Positions 53,801 through 62,133 of a DNA stretch of 64,000 bases are shown here, piece by piece. How positions within the stretch are numbered: position 1 is the stretch's first letter; each line of letters begins with the position of its first letter. The stretch is from Corynebacterium marambiense (lineage in GTDB: Bacteria > Actinomycetota > Actinomycetes > Mycobacteriales > Mycobacteriaceae): assembly GCF_016342275.1 (NCBI RefSeq), contig NZ_JAEIOT010000005.1:248001-312000 (forward strand). Reading direction: 5' to 3'. The position numbers and the translations under genes are program-made. The notes below the pieces were generated by a model that made no database searches, was not told where the DNA came from, and saw nothing but the letters and a program-made list of their open reading frames with translations.

Positions 53801-54745
53801 GAGTACCCGGGCGACGGTTGTCAGTGTGGACAGGTAGGTGGAGAACGCCACGAACGTACCGACCGTGATGCTGCCGTGCAGGGCGAGCCATCCGCCGAGC
53901 GCGATGTTGATCACCAGCGCGATCATCGGCAACTGGTCCAGGGCGGGCTGGAACCTGGCGTTGATGCGGGCGGCGCGCATGCGGTGGGCGTAGAGCTCGC
54001 GTCCGGCCTCCTCCATCCGCGCAATCTCGTTCTCCTCCTGGGCGAACGCCTTGACTACCCGTACCCCGGTGACGGTCTCCTCGACCCGGGTCGCCAGGTC
54101 GGCGGCCTTCTGCTGGGCCGACCAGGTGGAGGCGAAGAGGCTTTTCCTGCCCCGGGCGCCGAGCAACACGATGACCGGGAGGGTCGCGAGTGCGATGGCC
54201 GCGAGAAGCGGTGACAACCAGAGCATCACCATCGTGGTCAGGACGAGCTTCAGCATGTTCCCGATGGTCAGCGGAAGGATCGCGAGGATCCCCTGGAGCG
54301 TGGTGACGTCGGAGATGGAGCGGCTGACCACCTGTCCGGTTCGCAGTGCGTCCTGCCCCACCCCATCCAGCCCCTGGAGGGAGTCGAGCAGCTGAACGCG
54401 GAGGCGCTGCTGGGTGTCCAGGGAGACGACACCGGCGGTGAACCGGCGGATGAACTGGAAGAGGAACCTAGCGACGGCCACTGCACAGAGCGTGACCACA
54501 ACCGCGTTGAGCGGAGAAACCCCCGGGAGTAGCCGCGTCAACCGGTCACCGGTGTGCACCCCGAGAGCGATGTCGATCGCGTCGCGTGTGAGCAGCGGCG
54601 TGGCGGTCTCGAACAGGGTGACCAGAATTGTCGCCGACAGGGCCGCGACCGCGAGGATTCTCCGCTGGGCTGCTACCCAGAGGAGTCGGAGGAGCGCATC
54701 CCGGATGCCGGGAGCGGCAGTCCCTGCCCGATCGGCGACCGTCAT
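50885..54745 (-). CDS. Fused two-half ABC exporter with one degenerate ATP site
   Basis: 1286 residues from ATG 54745 with GGAAGGGG about 7 nt upstream. Order TMD1-NBD1-TMD2-NBD2. NBD1: Walker A GPPGAGKT (about 390), signature LSGGQRQR, Walker B VLVLDDAAS, with Asp at the catalytic Glu position. NBD2: Walker A GPTGAGKS (about 1062), signature LSSGQRQL, Walker B ILLLDEATA. This gives one consensus and one degenerate ATP site, as in heterodimeric type IV exporters. The substrate is unknown. It lies 177 nt upstream of odhA on the same strand, an arrangement also found in C. glutamicum. Confidence 0.9.
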   Translation of the reverse strand: MTVADRAGTAAPGIRDALLRLLWVAAQRRILAVAALSATILVTLFETATPLLTRDAIDIALGVHTGDRLTRLLPGVSPLNAVVVTLCAVAVARFLFQFIRRFTAGVVSLDTQQRLRVQLLDSLQGLDGVGQDALRTGQVVSRSISDVTTLQGILAILPLTIGNMLKLVLTTMVMLWLSPLLAAIALATLPVIVLLGARGRKSLFASTWSAQQKAADLATRVEETVTGVRVVKAFAQEENEIARMEEAGRELYAHRMRAARINARFQPALDQLPMIALVINIALGGWLALHGSITVGTFVAFSTYLSTLTTVARVLAATMVRMQMGASSVQRVFEVIDLRPTMSTPPAGTGHGIPDGPMGIRLDEVTFAEDDRTILSGLSLDIPAGSTVALVGPPGAGKTMLVQLLGRFYAPDSGRILLTGVDGTETDVAEVPTDVIRGTVICAFDEAFLYSATVRENITVGAGGRLVDEDEVHAAARAAQAHDFIMTLEQGYDTPVGEKGLTLSGGQRQRIALARALLARPRVLVLDDAASAVDAVTEAAIYRALRRYCPDITVLTVAHRRSTLELADRVALMIDGGIADVGPLDEMSRSPRFARLMDLTFRDHGASLKPAVRHTENDTGDGEPTDAELWPTITPQPGLRWNPSPGITRAVPVAGGRGRGIGAVPPSPGLLAQVAALPPATEQPGIDGGVARADSGELSLWTLFRQVRGLTAAVITLLIIGVATDLAFPSLVRIAIDHGVTGGDIHALWWAATAGVVVVATAWSASAVRTVLTARTGERLLFSLRLRSYAHLQRLSLSYFEATMSGRIMTRMTTDIDALSSFLQTGLAQSVVAVGTLIGIAGVLMATDPALALWAVWAVPVILVSTIVFRRISSRLYTRAREQVSAINADFQESVSGLRTAQMFRTEALRLERFGGRATAYRRTRIRAQTAVALYFPGIAFISELSQAFVLGVGAGLVMDGQISTGVLVAFIMYLGQLFGPIQQLSQIYDAYQQASVGLSRITDLLATRTQVPDLGTRVGAETAAAGPVTVDMVTFSYPGATDHTVTEGLDLRLEPGTTVAVVGPTGAGKSTLVKLLARFYDPVAGSVRATDIDIREFPLADWHRQIGLVPQEPHLFTGTVADNISYGQPGADRSTITAAARRVGALAAIARIPGGFNHPVGERGRGLSSGQRQLIALARAELVDPKILLLDEATATLDPATEAAVLSAAERVTGGRTSVVVAHRLATAVRSDRILVVDNGRIIEDGTHAELVKADTRYRAMWNAHMRVDANVGGRIYSPPDDGNR

Positions 54746-54831
54746 CCTTGACCCCTTCCTGTCCACAGGTGCTTCCCCCAGATCATCTCAGAAAGACTGA
54801 CATGGTTAGCCGGTCGGGGGATGACCGGAAA

Positions 54832-54863
54832 AGGACGCCGCCCCGACCCGGGTGCGGCGTCCT
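54832..54863. terminator. Terminator after the EcsC-like gene
   Basis: AGGACGCCGC...GCGGCGTCCT with a C/G-rich loop of about 11 nt. No long T run. Confidence 0.65.
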
Positions 54864-54884
54864 GGACGGTCGGAGACCGGGGAG

Positions 54885-55748
54885 CTACTTGTCCCCGTCC
54901 GAATCGACGTTTGCCTCAGCCACATCACGGGCGATCTCCGCCGGTACGTCGATGTCCTCCGGAACATCCTTCGGGACCGGAGTGGAGAACTCCGCGGGCA
55001 GGCCGCCGAGGGACTCGCCTACATTCGATACGACCTTGTCCGCGAGCCGGTGGTTGGTGTAGGAGCCGACGATTGCACCGATACCCAGGGGCATGATCTT
55101 CCCCAACCAGGCGCGGCGGAACTTCTTGCCCATCGTCTTCACCGCGACATTGACCATGCGATTGTTCACGCTGGTCAACTTCGCCCCGGAGAAACTCGAC
55201 AGGGTTGTGGCGATTGAGCGGCTACCGACACCGGCGGAGAGATCACCCACCGCTGCATCGACGATGGCGGTTCCCGATGACCCGGTGAGAGCGACGAGGA
55301 TCAACGCGCGGCGGCGTTCAGGATCATGGATGTCCACGTCCCGCAACTTTGCGGACGCCATGGTGTAGAACGCCGCGAGATCCAGGAAAACCAGGGATTC
55401 GACACCGATGGCAGCTGCTCCGGTGATCAGTCCGATTCCGGGAACAGCTGCGGCGATACCTGCGGCTCCGCCGGATCCCGTCGCCAACACCGAAAAATGC
55501 TGGTCGATGGCCTTCTGTAGTTCGCGGGGGCTGAGTTCCGGATTCTTCGCCCGCATCCAGTCCACGTATTTCGCGATTGTCCCAGCCTGGATGTGCACGG
55601 CCTTGTCTAGCCCGGATATCAGCATCCGTCCCGTCGCTCCGGTTCGGCCCTCGAGCGCCTTCGGATCGGAACCGACGGCGTCGGTGATCGGGGGGTCGTT
55701 TCGCTTGTCGTTGTTGTCGTCTCCGAAGAGTCCGTCAAAGAGACCCAT
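54885..55748 (-). CDS. EcsC-family protein
   Basis: 287 residues from ATG 55748 (MGLFDGLFGDDNNDK). The EcsC pattern is seen: IDQHFSVLATGSGGAAGIAAAVPGIG, with a hydrophobic glycine-rich stretch, and LDLAAFYTMASAKLRDVDI; later KIMPLGIGAIVGSYTNHRLAD. The C-terminus is acidic. EcsC proteins are membrane-associated with unknown activity. Upstream of the exporter on the same strand, with a terminator between. Confidence 0.8.
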   Translation of the reverse strand: MGLFDGLFGDDNNDKRNDPPITDAVGSDPKALEGRTGATGRMLISGLDKAVHIQAGTIAKYVDWMRAKNPELSPRELQKAIDQHFSVLATGSGGAAGIAAAVPGIGLITGAAAIGVESLVFLDLAAFYTMASAKLRDVDIHDPERRRALILVALTGSSGTAIVDAAVGDLSAGVGSRSIATTLSSFSGAKLTSVNNRMVNVAVKTMGKKFRRAWLGKIMPLGIGAIVGSYTNHRLADKVVSNVGESLGGLPAEFSTPVPKDVPEDIDVPAEIARDVAEANVDSDGDK

Positions 55749-55960
55749 GGGTGGCACTCACTCATTTCTCATTCTCGTGGGTGGCCCCGGTCGAGGGCTC
55801 GCCGGGGTTCGCCAGATTTCCGGCGACGGTGCTGCGCTACATCGTAGATGTGCCCGGAGGCTGATGCGCGGTAGGTGCCGATGGCGCGGCGCGCCGTCGG
55901 CACGTTCTTCCGGTCAGGTCGCTGCTTCCCCCAGCTGGGGCGGACAGTCGTTCCAGAGTC

Positions 55961-55993
55961 GGTCCCTGGCTGGTCCCTGGCTGGTCCCTGCGG
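55961..55993. repeat. Short tandem repeat, 11 bp x 3
   Basis: GGTCCCTGGCT occurs twice and GGTCCCTGCGG once, back to back, in the 321-bp divergent gap (55749-56069) between the EcsC-like and carboxylesterase genes. Nothing else is evident in that gap beyond a possible TACGGT -10 at 56056-56061. Confidence 0.6.
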
Positions 55994-56069
55994 CGTCATG
56001 CTGCGGTGGAGGCGACGGTCAGGCCGCGGATTCTCCGGTGCCCGTCAGACGCCACTACGGTGTAGGGCA

Positions 56070-57653
56070 ATGGACGATATCACAGCTACCACCGCAGGCC
56101 TCATTCGCGGCACACTCGTCTCCGGGATCCGCACCTGGCGCGGAGTGCCATACGGGGCCGACACCTCCGGTCCGAACCGGTGGCGCGCGTCGGCGACCGC
56201 GGAACCGTGGAAAGGTGTCCGGGATTGCGGCGATTTCGGCACTGTCGCACCGCAACCCGTCTACTCCTACAAGGACTCGGTGCGGGGCGGTGAGGACTGC
56301 CTCAACCTTGACATCGTCCGTCCGGACAGCGATGACACCGACCTGCCCGTCGTCGTCTACCTCCATGGCGGATCCTTCATCGTCGGTTCCTCGCACGAGA
56401 CGATGCTGCGCGGGTACAACTTCGTTCGAAATCTCAATGTCGTGTACGTGTCCATCAACTTCCGGCTGGGTGTACTGGGGTACCTCGATCTGCGCAGTCT
56501 CAGTGACGGGGACTGCGTCGCCAACCCTGCTGTCCGCGATCAGCTGCTCGCCCTCAACTGGGTCCGCGAGAACATCAGGGCATTCGGTGGAGATCCGGAC
56601 AACGTCACTCTCATGGGAGAATCCGCGGGTGCCGCCGCGGTCACCACCCTGATGTGCGTGCCCGCGGCGGAGGGCCTCTTCCACAAGGCGATCGCACAGT
56701 CCGCACCCGCCGCGACACTGCATGCGCCGGTGCAGTCGGAGTACTGGGCGCAACAGCTCATCGGAGCAATGGCGTTTCCGTTGGAGACCACATGCGCCGA
56801 TCTCCGGCTCGAATCCGCAGCGGATCTCGTCCGCGCTGGGCAGTCGATGTTGTGGCGGTCCAGAGAACTGCTGCAGCTCAACTCCTGTTACGGCCCTACG
56901 GTCGACGGTGAGCTTCTCCCGGATCACCCGTTCGACACTTTCGCTGCAGGCCGACAGGCCAAGGTTCCCCTGCTCATCGGGACGAACAATGATGAAGCTT
57001 CGGTGACCAAGCTCCTCTATCTCCGGCAGACCGCACGGAGCAGAGCGGCGGCCCGCATGCTCGACGCGTATGACCACTTCAATTCGGCTGTGCTTCTCGA
57101 CGCGTACAACGGTGCCGTCGAGCGCGCCGATTTCGCACGGATGCTCACGGACGCGGTCTTCTGGGCACCGTCGCTCCGCATCGCCGAGGACCATTCCCGG
57201 AGCGCCGACACCTGGATGTACCGGTTCGACTACGCCCCGGCCGCACTCCGCTGGATCGGGCTCGGTGCGATGCATTCATTCGAGTTGACGGCGGTGTTCG
57301 GCGCCCACCGGGAGTCCCGCACACACACCCTCACCAGGTTCGGCGGAATCGACGATCTGGGTGTGGTCACCTCGGAGATGCAGGCGTACTGGGGGAACTT
57401 CATCCACCACTCGATCCCCGGATCGGGTTGGCCCCGGTACCGGCTCGCCGGCGAAGCGGGCCCGGGGCGTGCGACCCGGATCTTCGACTCCGAGTCCACC
57501 GTCGTCTATGATCCCCGTTCCCACCTGCGCCGTGCCTGGCGGAACTACGACATGAGGGAGTGGGGCGCCGGGAGGCCAGACATCCTTGACATTCGTGGGG
57601 CAGCACCGGAGGACGTCCCCGGAACCGGGGATCCCGGGTATTTCGACGGATAA
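56070..57653 (+). CDS. Type-B carboxylesterase
   Basis: 527 residues from ATG 56070, 8 nt after TACGGT. Alpha/beta hydrolase of the cholinesterase/type-B group: RGGEDCLNLDIVRP, oxyanion-hole VVYLHGGSF, nucleophile GESAGA near residue 188, and a C-terminal His in GAMHSFELTAVFG. No signal peptide, so probably cytoplasmic. Substrate unknown. A longer frame upstream to 55875 is unsupported and would cross the tandem repeat. Confidence 0.88.
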   Translation: MDDITATTAGLIRGTLVSGIRTWRGVPYGADTSGPNRWRASATAEPWKGVRDCGDFGTVAPQPVYSYKDSVRGGEDCLNLDIVRPDSDDTDLPVVVYLHGGSFIVGSSHETMLRGYNFVRNLNVVYVSINFRLGVLGYLDLRSLSDGDCVANPAVRDQLLALNWVRENIRAFGGDPDNVTLMGESAGAAAVTTLMCVPAAEGLFHKAIAQSAPAATLHAPVQSEYWAQQLIGAMAFPLETTCADLRLESAADLVRAGQSMLWRSRELLQLNSCYGPTVDGELLPDHPFDTFAAGRQAKVPLLIGTNNDEASVTKLLYLRQTARSRAAARMLDAYDHFNSAVLLDAYNGAVERADFARMLTDAVFWAPSLRIAEDHSRSADTWMYRFDYAPAALRWIGLGAMHSFELTAVFGAHRESRTHTLTRFGGIDDLGVVTSEMQAYWGNFIHHSIPGSGWPRYRLAGEAGPGRATRIFDSESTVVYDPRSHLRRAWRNYDMREWGAGRPDILDIRGAAPEDVPGTGDPGYFDG

Positions 57654-57700
57654 ACTGAGAAGGGAAGTTCCCCGATACAACCGGATGAAGGAGGCGACGG

Positions 57701-58525
57701 ATGGACCCCGTGTTCGGGCAGCTACTTGCGGAGTATCCTCGTTTCCTGACGGCCCTCGAACCGGCGGAACACAGTCGGACCATGACCGTGACGGACCTCG
57801 CGGAGCCGGCCGTCATTGAACGTGCAGTGGCAGCTGCGGCGGAGATCTTCGGGATCGACGATCCGAGACACGCGGGGCAGCTGTGGTGGTTCTCCGCGGT
57901 GAATTCCCTCGTGTCGCCCGCGGTGACGATGATGGTCGAGTACGACCGCGTCCCCGACCTTGATCTCGCGACCGGGAGGGTATTCCTCCGGGATCCGGTG
58001 GACCGGTGTGATGATCCCGGAGCGGGCTACTGGATCGGATTCACCCCGGAGGTCTTCTCCACCGGTTCGGAGGAGACACACCGTAGAGCGGGGGAGGGCT
58101 TCTCGCGATCCGTCGGACCGGTGGTCTCGGTGCTCTCGCGTGTGGCGGGTATCAAGCCTGCCCCGCTCTGGGCGGTGGCCGCGGACGGTCTGGCCCAGGC
58201 CGCCGTCGAAGCCGGTAATGAGGCATTCGATCCATATCTAGGGGTCCGGGTCGCGTCACGTCTGGTCTCCGGGTTGGCGGCGGCGACACCTGCGGGTGTC
58301 GTGGTTCCCGCCCCGCGTTTCTTCGACATAGTCGACGGTACGGTGACCCCGACGGACATGGACGCCGTGTCCGCAGAAGAGGAACCCGACGAGGTCCACA
58401 CCGTCGTCAAGAGAGCGTCCTGCTGCATGGTCTACCGGTCACCGAGCTCCGGAAAATGCCTGTCCTGCCCCAGGCAGGACCCTGCCGAACGCGAGCGGAA
58501 GCTGATTGCCGCACTCGATCAGTAG
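57701..58525 (+). CDS. FhuF-type [2Fe-2S] siderophore-iron reductase-like protein
   Basis: 274 residues from ATG 57701, with AAGGAGG 6 nt upstream. The C-terminus has the FhuF motif CC-x10-C-x2-C exactly (CCMVYRSPSSGKCLSC), the ligands of a [2Fe-2S] cluster that reduces ferric siderophores in the cytoplasm. The N-terminal two thirds match the helical, poorly conserved FhuF body. It follows the esterase by 47 nt and may share its transcript; no siderophore transporter is adjacent. Confidence 0.85.
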   Translation: MDPVFGQLLAEYPRFLTALEPAEHSRTMTVTDLAEPAVIERAVAAAAEIFGIDDPRHAGQLWWFSAVNSLVSPAVTMMVEYDRVPDLDLATGRVFLRDPVDRCDDPGAGYWIGFTPEVFSTGSEETHRRAGEGFSRSVGPVVSVLSRVAGIKPAPLWAVAADGLAQAAVEAGNEAFDPYLGVRVASRLVSGLAAATPAGVVVPAPRFFDIVDGTVTPTDMDAVSAEEEPDEVHTVVKRASCCMVYRSPSSGKCLSCPRQDPAERERKLIAALDQ

Positions 58526-58698
58526 GGTCTCCGAGGACTGTCTGGCTACGGTGCAGGTGGAACCACCACCGCGCCGGGCGTCACGGCACTAGGCTGTCAG
58601 GTGTCCCGGTGCCTGCACCTGGATTCGGGCGCTGGGTATGCCGAGTTCCCAGTTAACTCACCGACACAACCGCCAGTCACTGGAAGGTGCACCACGAC

Positions 58699-59514
58699 AT
58701 GAGCTTCTATGAGGATCTTGCTGCCGCCCTGGACGCCGAAGGAATTGAATCACGCGTCAACGACGACACCCTGTTCGTGCCGATCTCATCCGGTGTCGAG
58801 ATCCAGTTCGACGTGACGAATGAGCTGCTTCCGGCGGCGAACATCTACATTGCGGCCGCCCCGGAGTCCTGTGCGGGGGAGATGATTCCGGATGCCGACG
58901 AGGAGGAGTTCGAAGCCGTCCTGGTCTCGGCGGTGTTCTCGGTCGACGCGGCGGTGGATGCCGTTCTCGATCACATGGCGACCGACGCGATCGTCGATCT
59001 CGTCGATGAGCTGGTCACTGACCCGGACGGCCGCTTCGGGGATCTCCAGTTCACTGCGATCGAGGGGGAACCGATCACGGTTCGTTCGCTCGCCGCGGAG
59101 AACTCCGAACTCGACATCGTCATAGACATCGTCGACGGGGAGCCGACGGCGACAGTCACCCTCACCGCGTTCGACCCTGATCTCGAAGCACTTCTGGATG
59201 ACCAGCTCAACGGCGTGGACGGCCCAGTCGATGATGAGGTGATCGAGGAGCTCATCGGGTGTTTCCTCGATGAGGGTCTGATCCTCCCGGAACAGACCAT
59301 GGGGCTCGGCACGTACACGGATTTCAGCCGACTGCTGACGGTGATGCCCTTCATCGCGGAGCATGTCGCCGAGTGGGAGGAGGACCTCACCAACACCGCT
59401 GATGACTACGACGCCCTCTTCGGCGACATCGGGGACGATGGGGACATGGTCGAGGATGACCTTGAGGCCTTCGACCTGGACGGTAATGACGGGGACGGTT
59501 CCCTTCCCCGGTAG
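58699..59514 (+). CDS. Acidic protein of unknown function
   Basis: 271 residues from ATG 58699. GGAAGG is 11-16 nt upstream; an ATG at 58687 is an alternative. The composition is strongly acidic, with two similar-looking alpha/beta stretches beginning FYEDLAAALDAEGIESRVND and DFSRLLTVMPFIAEHVAEWEEDL, and a tail of Asp/Gly-rich repeats (FGDIGDDGDMVEDDLEAFDL). The layout recalls type-III-secretion-chaperone/YbjN-like proteins, but I make no assignment. It is likely soluble. Confidence 0.65.
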   Translation: MSFYEDLAAALDAEGIESRVNDDTLFVPISSGVEIQFDVTNELLPAANIYIAAAPESCAGEMIPDADEEEFEAVLVSAVFSVDAAVDAVLDHMATDAIVDLVDELVTDPDGRFGDLQFTAIEGEPITVRSLAAENSELDIVIDIVDGEPTATVTLTAFDPDLEALLDDQLNGVDGPVDDEVIEELIGCFLDEGLILPEQTMGLGTYTDFSRLLTVMPFIAEHVAEWEEDLTNTADDYDALFGDIGDDGDMVEDDLEAFDLDGNDGDGSLPR

Positions 59515-59541
59515 CGGGGATCTACTTCGCTCGTTTGGGGT

Positions 59542-60123
59542 TCAGGCCGCGTAGGGATGGCCGTCGAACAGTTGATCCGGGGCAGGAACGGGGTGGAATG
59601 CCCGTTCGACGATCCAGCAGAAGGTGGGAGCAGGTTCGCCCGTCAGCTCAAAGACACAGCCGTCGCTTTCCGGACCTGCGACGGCTGTGGCCCATGCTTC
59701 GGCACGTGCGGGATCGATCCGTTCCCCGGTCGGAGCCGTCAGGCGCAACGTGATCAGGTAGGCGGGGGTTCGGGTGACCCCCTCGGTGCGGAGCCGGGTG
59801 CGGACGGCTTCACCCACCAGGTAGCGCTGGAGAGTGGCTTTCATGCGGGGGTGACCGTCCACCCCGGGTATCAAGGCGGATGGTGGGCGCCATGTCGCGG
59901 TCAGGCGGGCAAGTGACCGCGGATGGCGCATCATGGAACGTATCGCTTCCAACTGTCGAGCGCACCCGGTTCGGACCGTGAATCCCGGAGATTCGATCGG
60001 CGGTTTGGATGTCCGGCCATCACGGCGGTCACGGCGTGCGCGCAGGAGCTGCCCTTCGGAGACGCCTGCGGTTCTCCGGGGGATCTTCCGTGAGACACCT
60101 GTTGATTTCCTGGGGATGAACAT
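59542..60123 (-). CDS. Basic protein of unknown function
   Basis: 193 residues from ATG 60123, 6 nt after TACGTT on the minus strand (a leaderless pattern). The N-terminal 70 residues are rich in Arg/Lys (LLRARRDRRDGRTSK). The C-terminal part has alternating strands (RTPAYLITLRLTAPTGERIDP; CVFELTGEPAPTFCWIVERAF). I recognise no family. Convergent with the acidic-protein gene. Confidence 0.55.
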   Translation of the reverse strand: MFIPRKSTGVSRKIPRRTAGVSEGQLLRARRDRRDGRTSKPPIESPGFTVRTGCARQLEAIRSMMRHPRSLARLTATWRPPSALIPGVDGHPRMKATLQRYLVGEAVRTRLRTEGVTRTPAYLITLRLTAPTGERIDPARAEAWATAVAGPESDGCVFELTGEPAPTFCWIVERAFHPVPAPDQLFDGHPYAA

Positions 60124-60264
60124 GCCCCGAACGTAGGGGGAGGGAGGGACGCCACCCACCATGGGCATCGAACATGTGTTCTATATCTGCGAGGGTGGCG
60201 GCACCCACCACCGCCCTATGTACCCGAGTGCATCCCCACCGGCGAGTGGAGTTAGCCTGAACAG

Positions 60265-61494
60265 GTGGCGAGAGAGAAGACGGATCAGCAGTTGGCGAAA
60301 ACCCCCATCCCCCAGGAGATCTGGGTGCTGGTCTCAGCGGCATTCGTGATCGCGGTTGGCTTCGGGCTCATCGCTCCCATCATTCCGCAGTTCGCGCGCA
60401 GCTTCGGGGTGTCTATGGCTGCGGCAGGCCTCGTTGTGTCCGTGTTTGCCGGTTCCAGGCTCTTCTTCGCGCCGGTCTCGGGGCGGTTGGTCGACCTCAT
60501 CGGTTCACGGCGGGTGTATCTGACGGGTCTCATCACCGTCGCCGTGGCGACGGGGCTCGTCGCCTTCGCTCAGGAGTACTGGCACATCGTTGCCCTCCGG
60601 GCCATCGGTGGAATCGGCTCGACGATGTTCACCGTCTCTGCGATGGGCCTGATCGTCAGGATTTCCCCACCGGAGATTCGTGGGCGTTCGTCCTCGGTAT
60701 ACGCCACCGCCTTTCTCACTGGTTCGATCATTGGGCCGGTGATCGGGGCGGCCCTGTCGGTGCTGGGGATGCGGATCCCGTTCCTCATCTACGGAGCGGC
60801 GCTGTTCCTCGCGTCGTTCATCGTGTGGTGGAAGCTCAGCGCCGCGAAGATCTACGGGTACGACCATGACACCTCCGCACCACCGATGAGGTTCGCGGAG
60901 GCGATTCGCGACTCCGCGTATCGCAGTGCCTTGGTCGGGGGGTTCGCCAACGGATGGGCGAACCTGGGTGTCCGGGTGGCGTTACTACCGCTGTTTGCTG
61001 CAGCCGCATTCCACACCGGTGGCGCGGTGGCGGGAATCGCCTTGGCTGCCTTCGCTGTCGGCAACGCCTCCGCGCTCCAGGTCTCGGGCCTACTTGCTGA
61101 CAGGATCGGCCGGAAACCACTGATCATCGCAGGGCTCGTTATCAACGGATTGTTCACGGCGGCGATCGGTCTGACGTCGGTGCCGTGGGTGCTGCTGGCG
61201 GTGTCCGCCGGTGCCGGCGCCGGCGCAGGGCTGTTTCTCCCGTCGCAACAGGCGACCCTGGCGGACATCATCGGTAACCACCGATCGGGTGGAAAGGTTC
61301 TCGCGAATTTCCAGATGGCACAGGATCTCGGGGCGATCGCGGGACCCGTGGTCGTCGGCGCCCTGGCGGATGCGTTCGGGTACCGTGCGGCATTCGCGGC
61401 ATGTGGCGTGGTGAGCCTGTTGGCGGCGACAGTATGGCTCGGTGGTCGGGAAACCCTGGATGGTCGGCGTATCGTCAGGCCCGCCCGGATCTGA
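60265..61494 (+). CDS. MFS transporter
   Basis: 409 residues from GTG 60265, 6 nt after TAGCCT (leaderless pattern). Twelve membrane segments; the motif-A loop reads GRLVDLIGSRRVYLTG between helices 2 and 3, with a second RIGRKPLIIAG in the second half. A drug- or metabolite-efflux type (DHA1-like) by appearance; substrate unknown. Confidence 0.87.
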   Translation: MAREKTDQQLAKTPIPQEIWVLVSAAFVIAVGFGLIAPIIPQFARSFGVSMAAAGLVVSVFAGSRLFFAPVSGRLVDLIGSRRVYLTGLITVAVATGLVAFAQEYWHIVALRAIGGIGSTMFTVSAMGLIVRISPPEIRGRSSSVYATAFLTGSIIGPVIGAALSVLGMRIPFLIYGAALFLASFIVWWKLSAAKIYGYDHDTSAPPMRFAEAIRDSAYRSALVGGFANGWANLGVRVALLPLFAAAAFHTGGAVAGIALAAFAVGNASALQVSGLLADRIGRKPLIIAGLVINGLFTAAIGLTSVPWVLLAVSAGAGAGAGLFLPSQQATLADIIGNHRSGGKVLANFQMAQDLGAIAGPVVVGALADAFGYRAAFAACGVVSLLAATVWLGGRETLDGRRIVRPARI

Positions 61495-62024
61495 CCGCCA
61501 ACCACCAGATACCGGCTGTGATACGTCGATAGTGGGATCTGCATTTCGTCCGATATGTCGGAAGAACGGATGAATAATCGCGGTTGACTTTCATTTTTTT
61601 GACGGTCGATCCGACTACCTGAAAATAGTGAGCGGAGTGTCTCCACAGTATTATCTGTATTGACATGTCCTCTCTTTTTTGGTGACTAAAGCGTGTTTGC
61701 GGTTGGTAATATTCTCCATTTTGGTAGAAATGTTCGGATGTTTGCACACCAAATTTATCGTCGGAAATCGGATACCGATGTTGCCATGAGGGTCCGGTTT
61801 GACTGTTTGATGGTTACTATCTGACGTTCTGGCATCTCGGGGGCTGAGGTTGTTTCGGCATATCGCCAGCTCGATGCATGTTATCGAAGAAATGTCGGGG
61901 CTGGTAATCCTTACGGTGGTGGAGAGGGGGCTTTTTGCGGCAAGGTGATGACCGCTGAAATTGCCCCCTTGCCACCCCCGTGAATTCTTGTGACCTGCGT
62001 CGCAATAAACAATTTATTAATTTA
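61495..62024. other. AT-richer noncoding region
   Basis: About 530 bp, lower in GC than the rest and without a supported gene; two minus-strand frames (61475-61747 and 61817-62032) lack ribosome sites and domains. It contains poly-T tracts near 61590 and 61680. No transposase or tRNA seen. Confidence 0.5.
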
Positions 62025-62040
62025 TGTGACACGCCTCACC
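62025..62040 (+). promoter_or_regulatory. Putative GlxR (CRP-family) binding site
   Basis: TGTGACACGCCTCACC matches the corynebacterial GlxR consensus TGTGA-N6-TCACA at 9 of 10 fixed positions. Its centre is about 62 bp upstream of the start predicted from TAGGTT (62083-62088), a class I activator position. Confidence 0.55.
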
Positions 62041-62054
62041 GGGAGGTTAATTGG

Positions 62055-62088
62055 GTGTTACAGTTTTGGGACCAGTAACACTTAGGTT
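62055..62088 (+). promoter_or_regulatory. Putative core promoter with overlapping inverted-repeat operator
   Basis: GTGTTAC (62055-62061) and GTAACAC (62075-62081) form a 7-bp perfect inverted repeat, spacer 13, just upstream of TAGGTT (62083-62088). A protein bound here would cover the -35/-10 region. Confidence 0.45.
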
Positions 62089-62133
62089 CCTGGAACGCCG
62101 CGGCCTTCGTTAAAGGGCGCGTGAGGAGGACAC

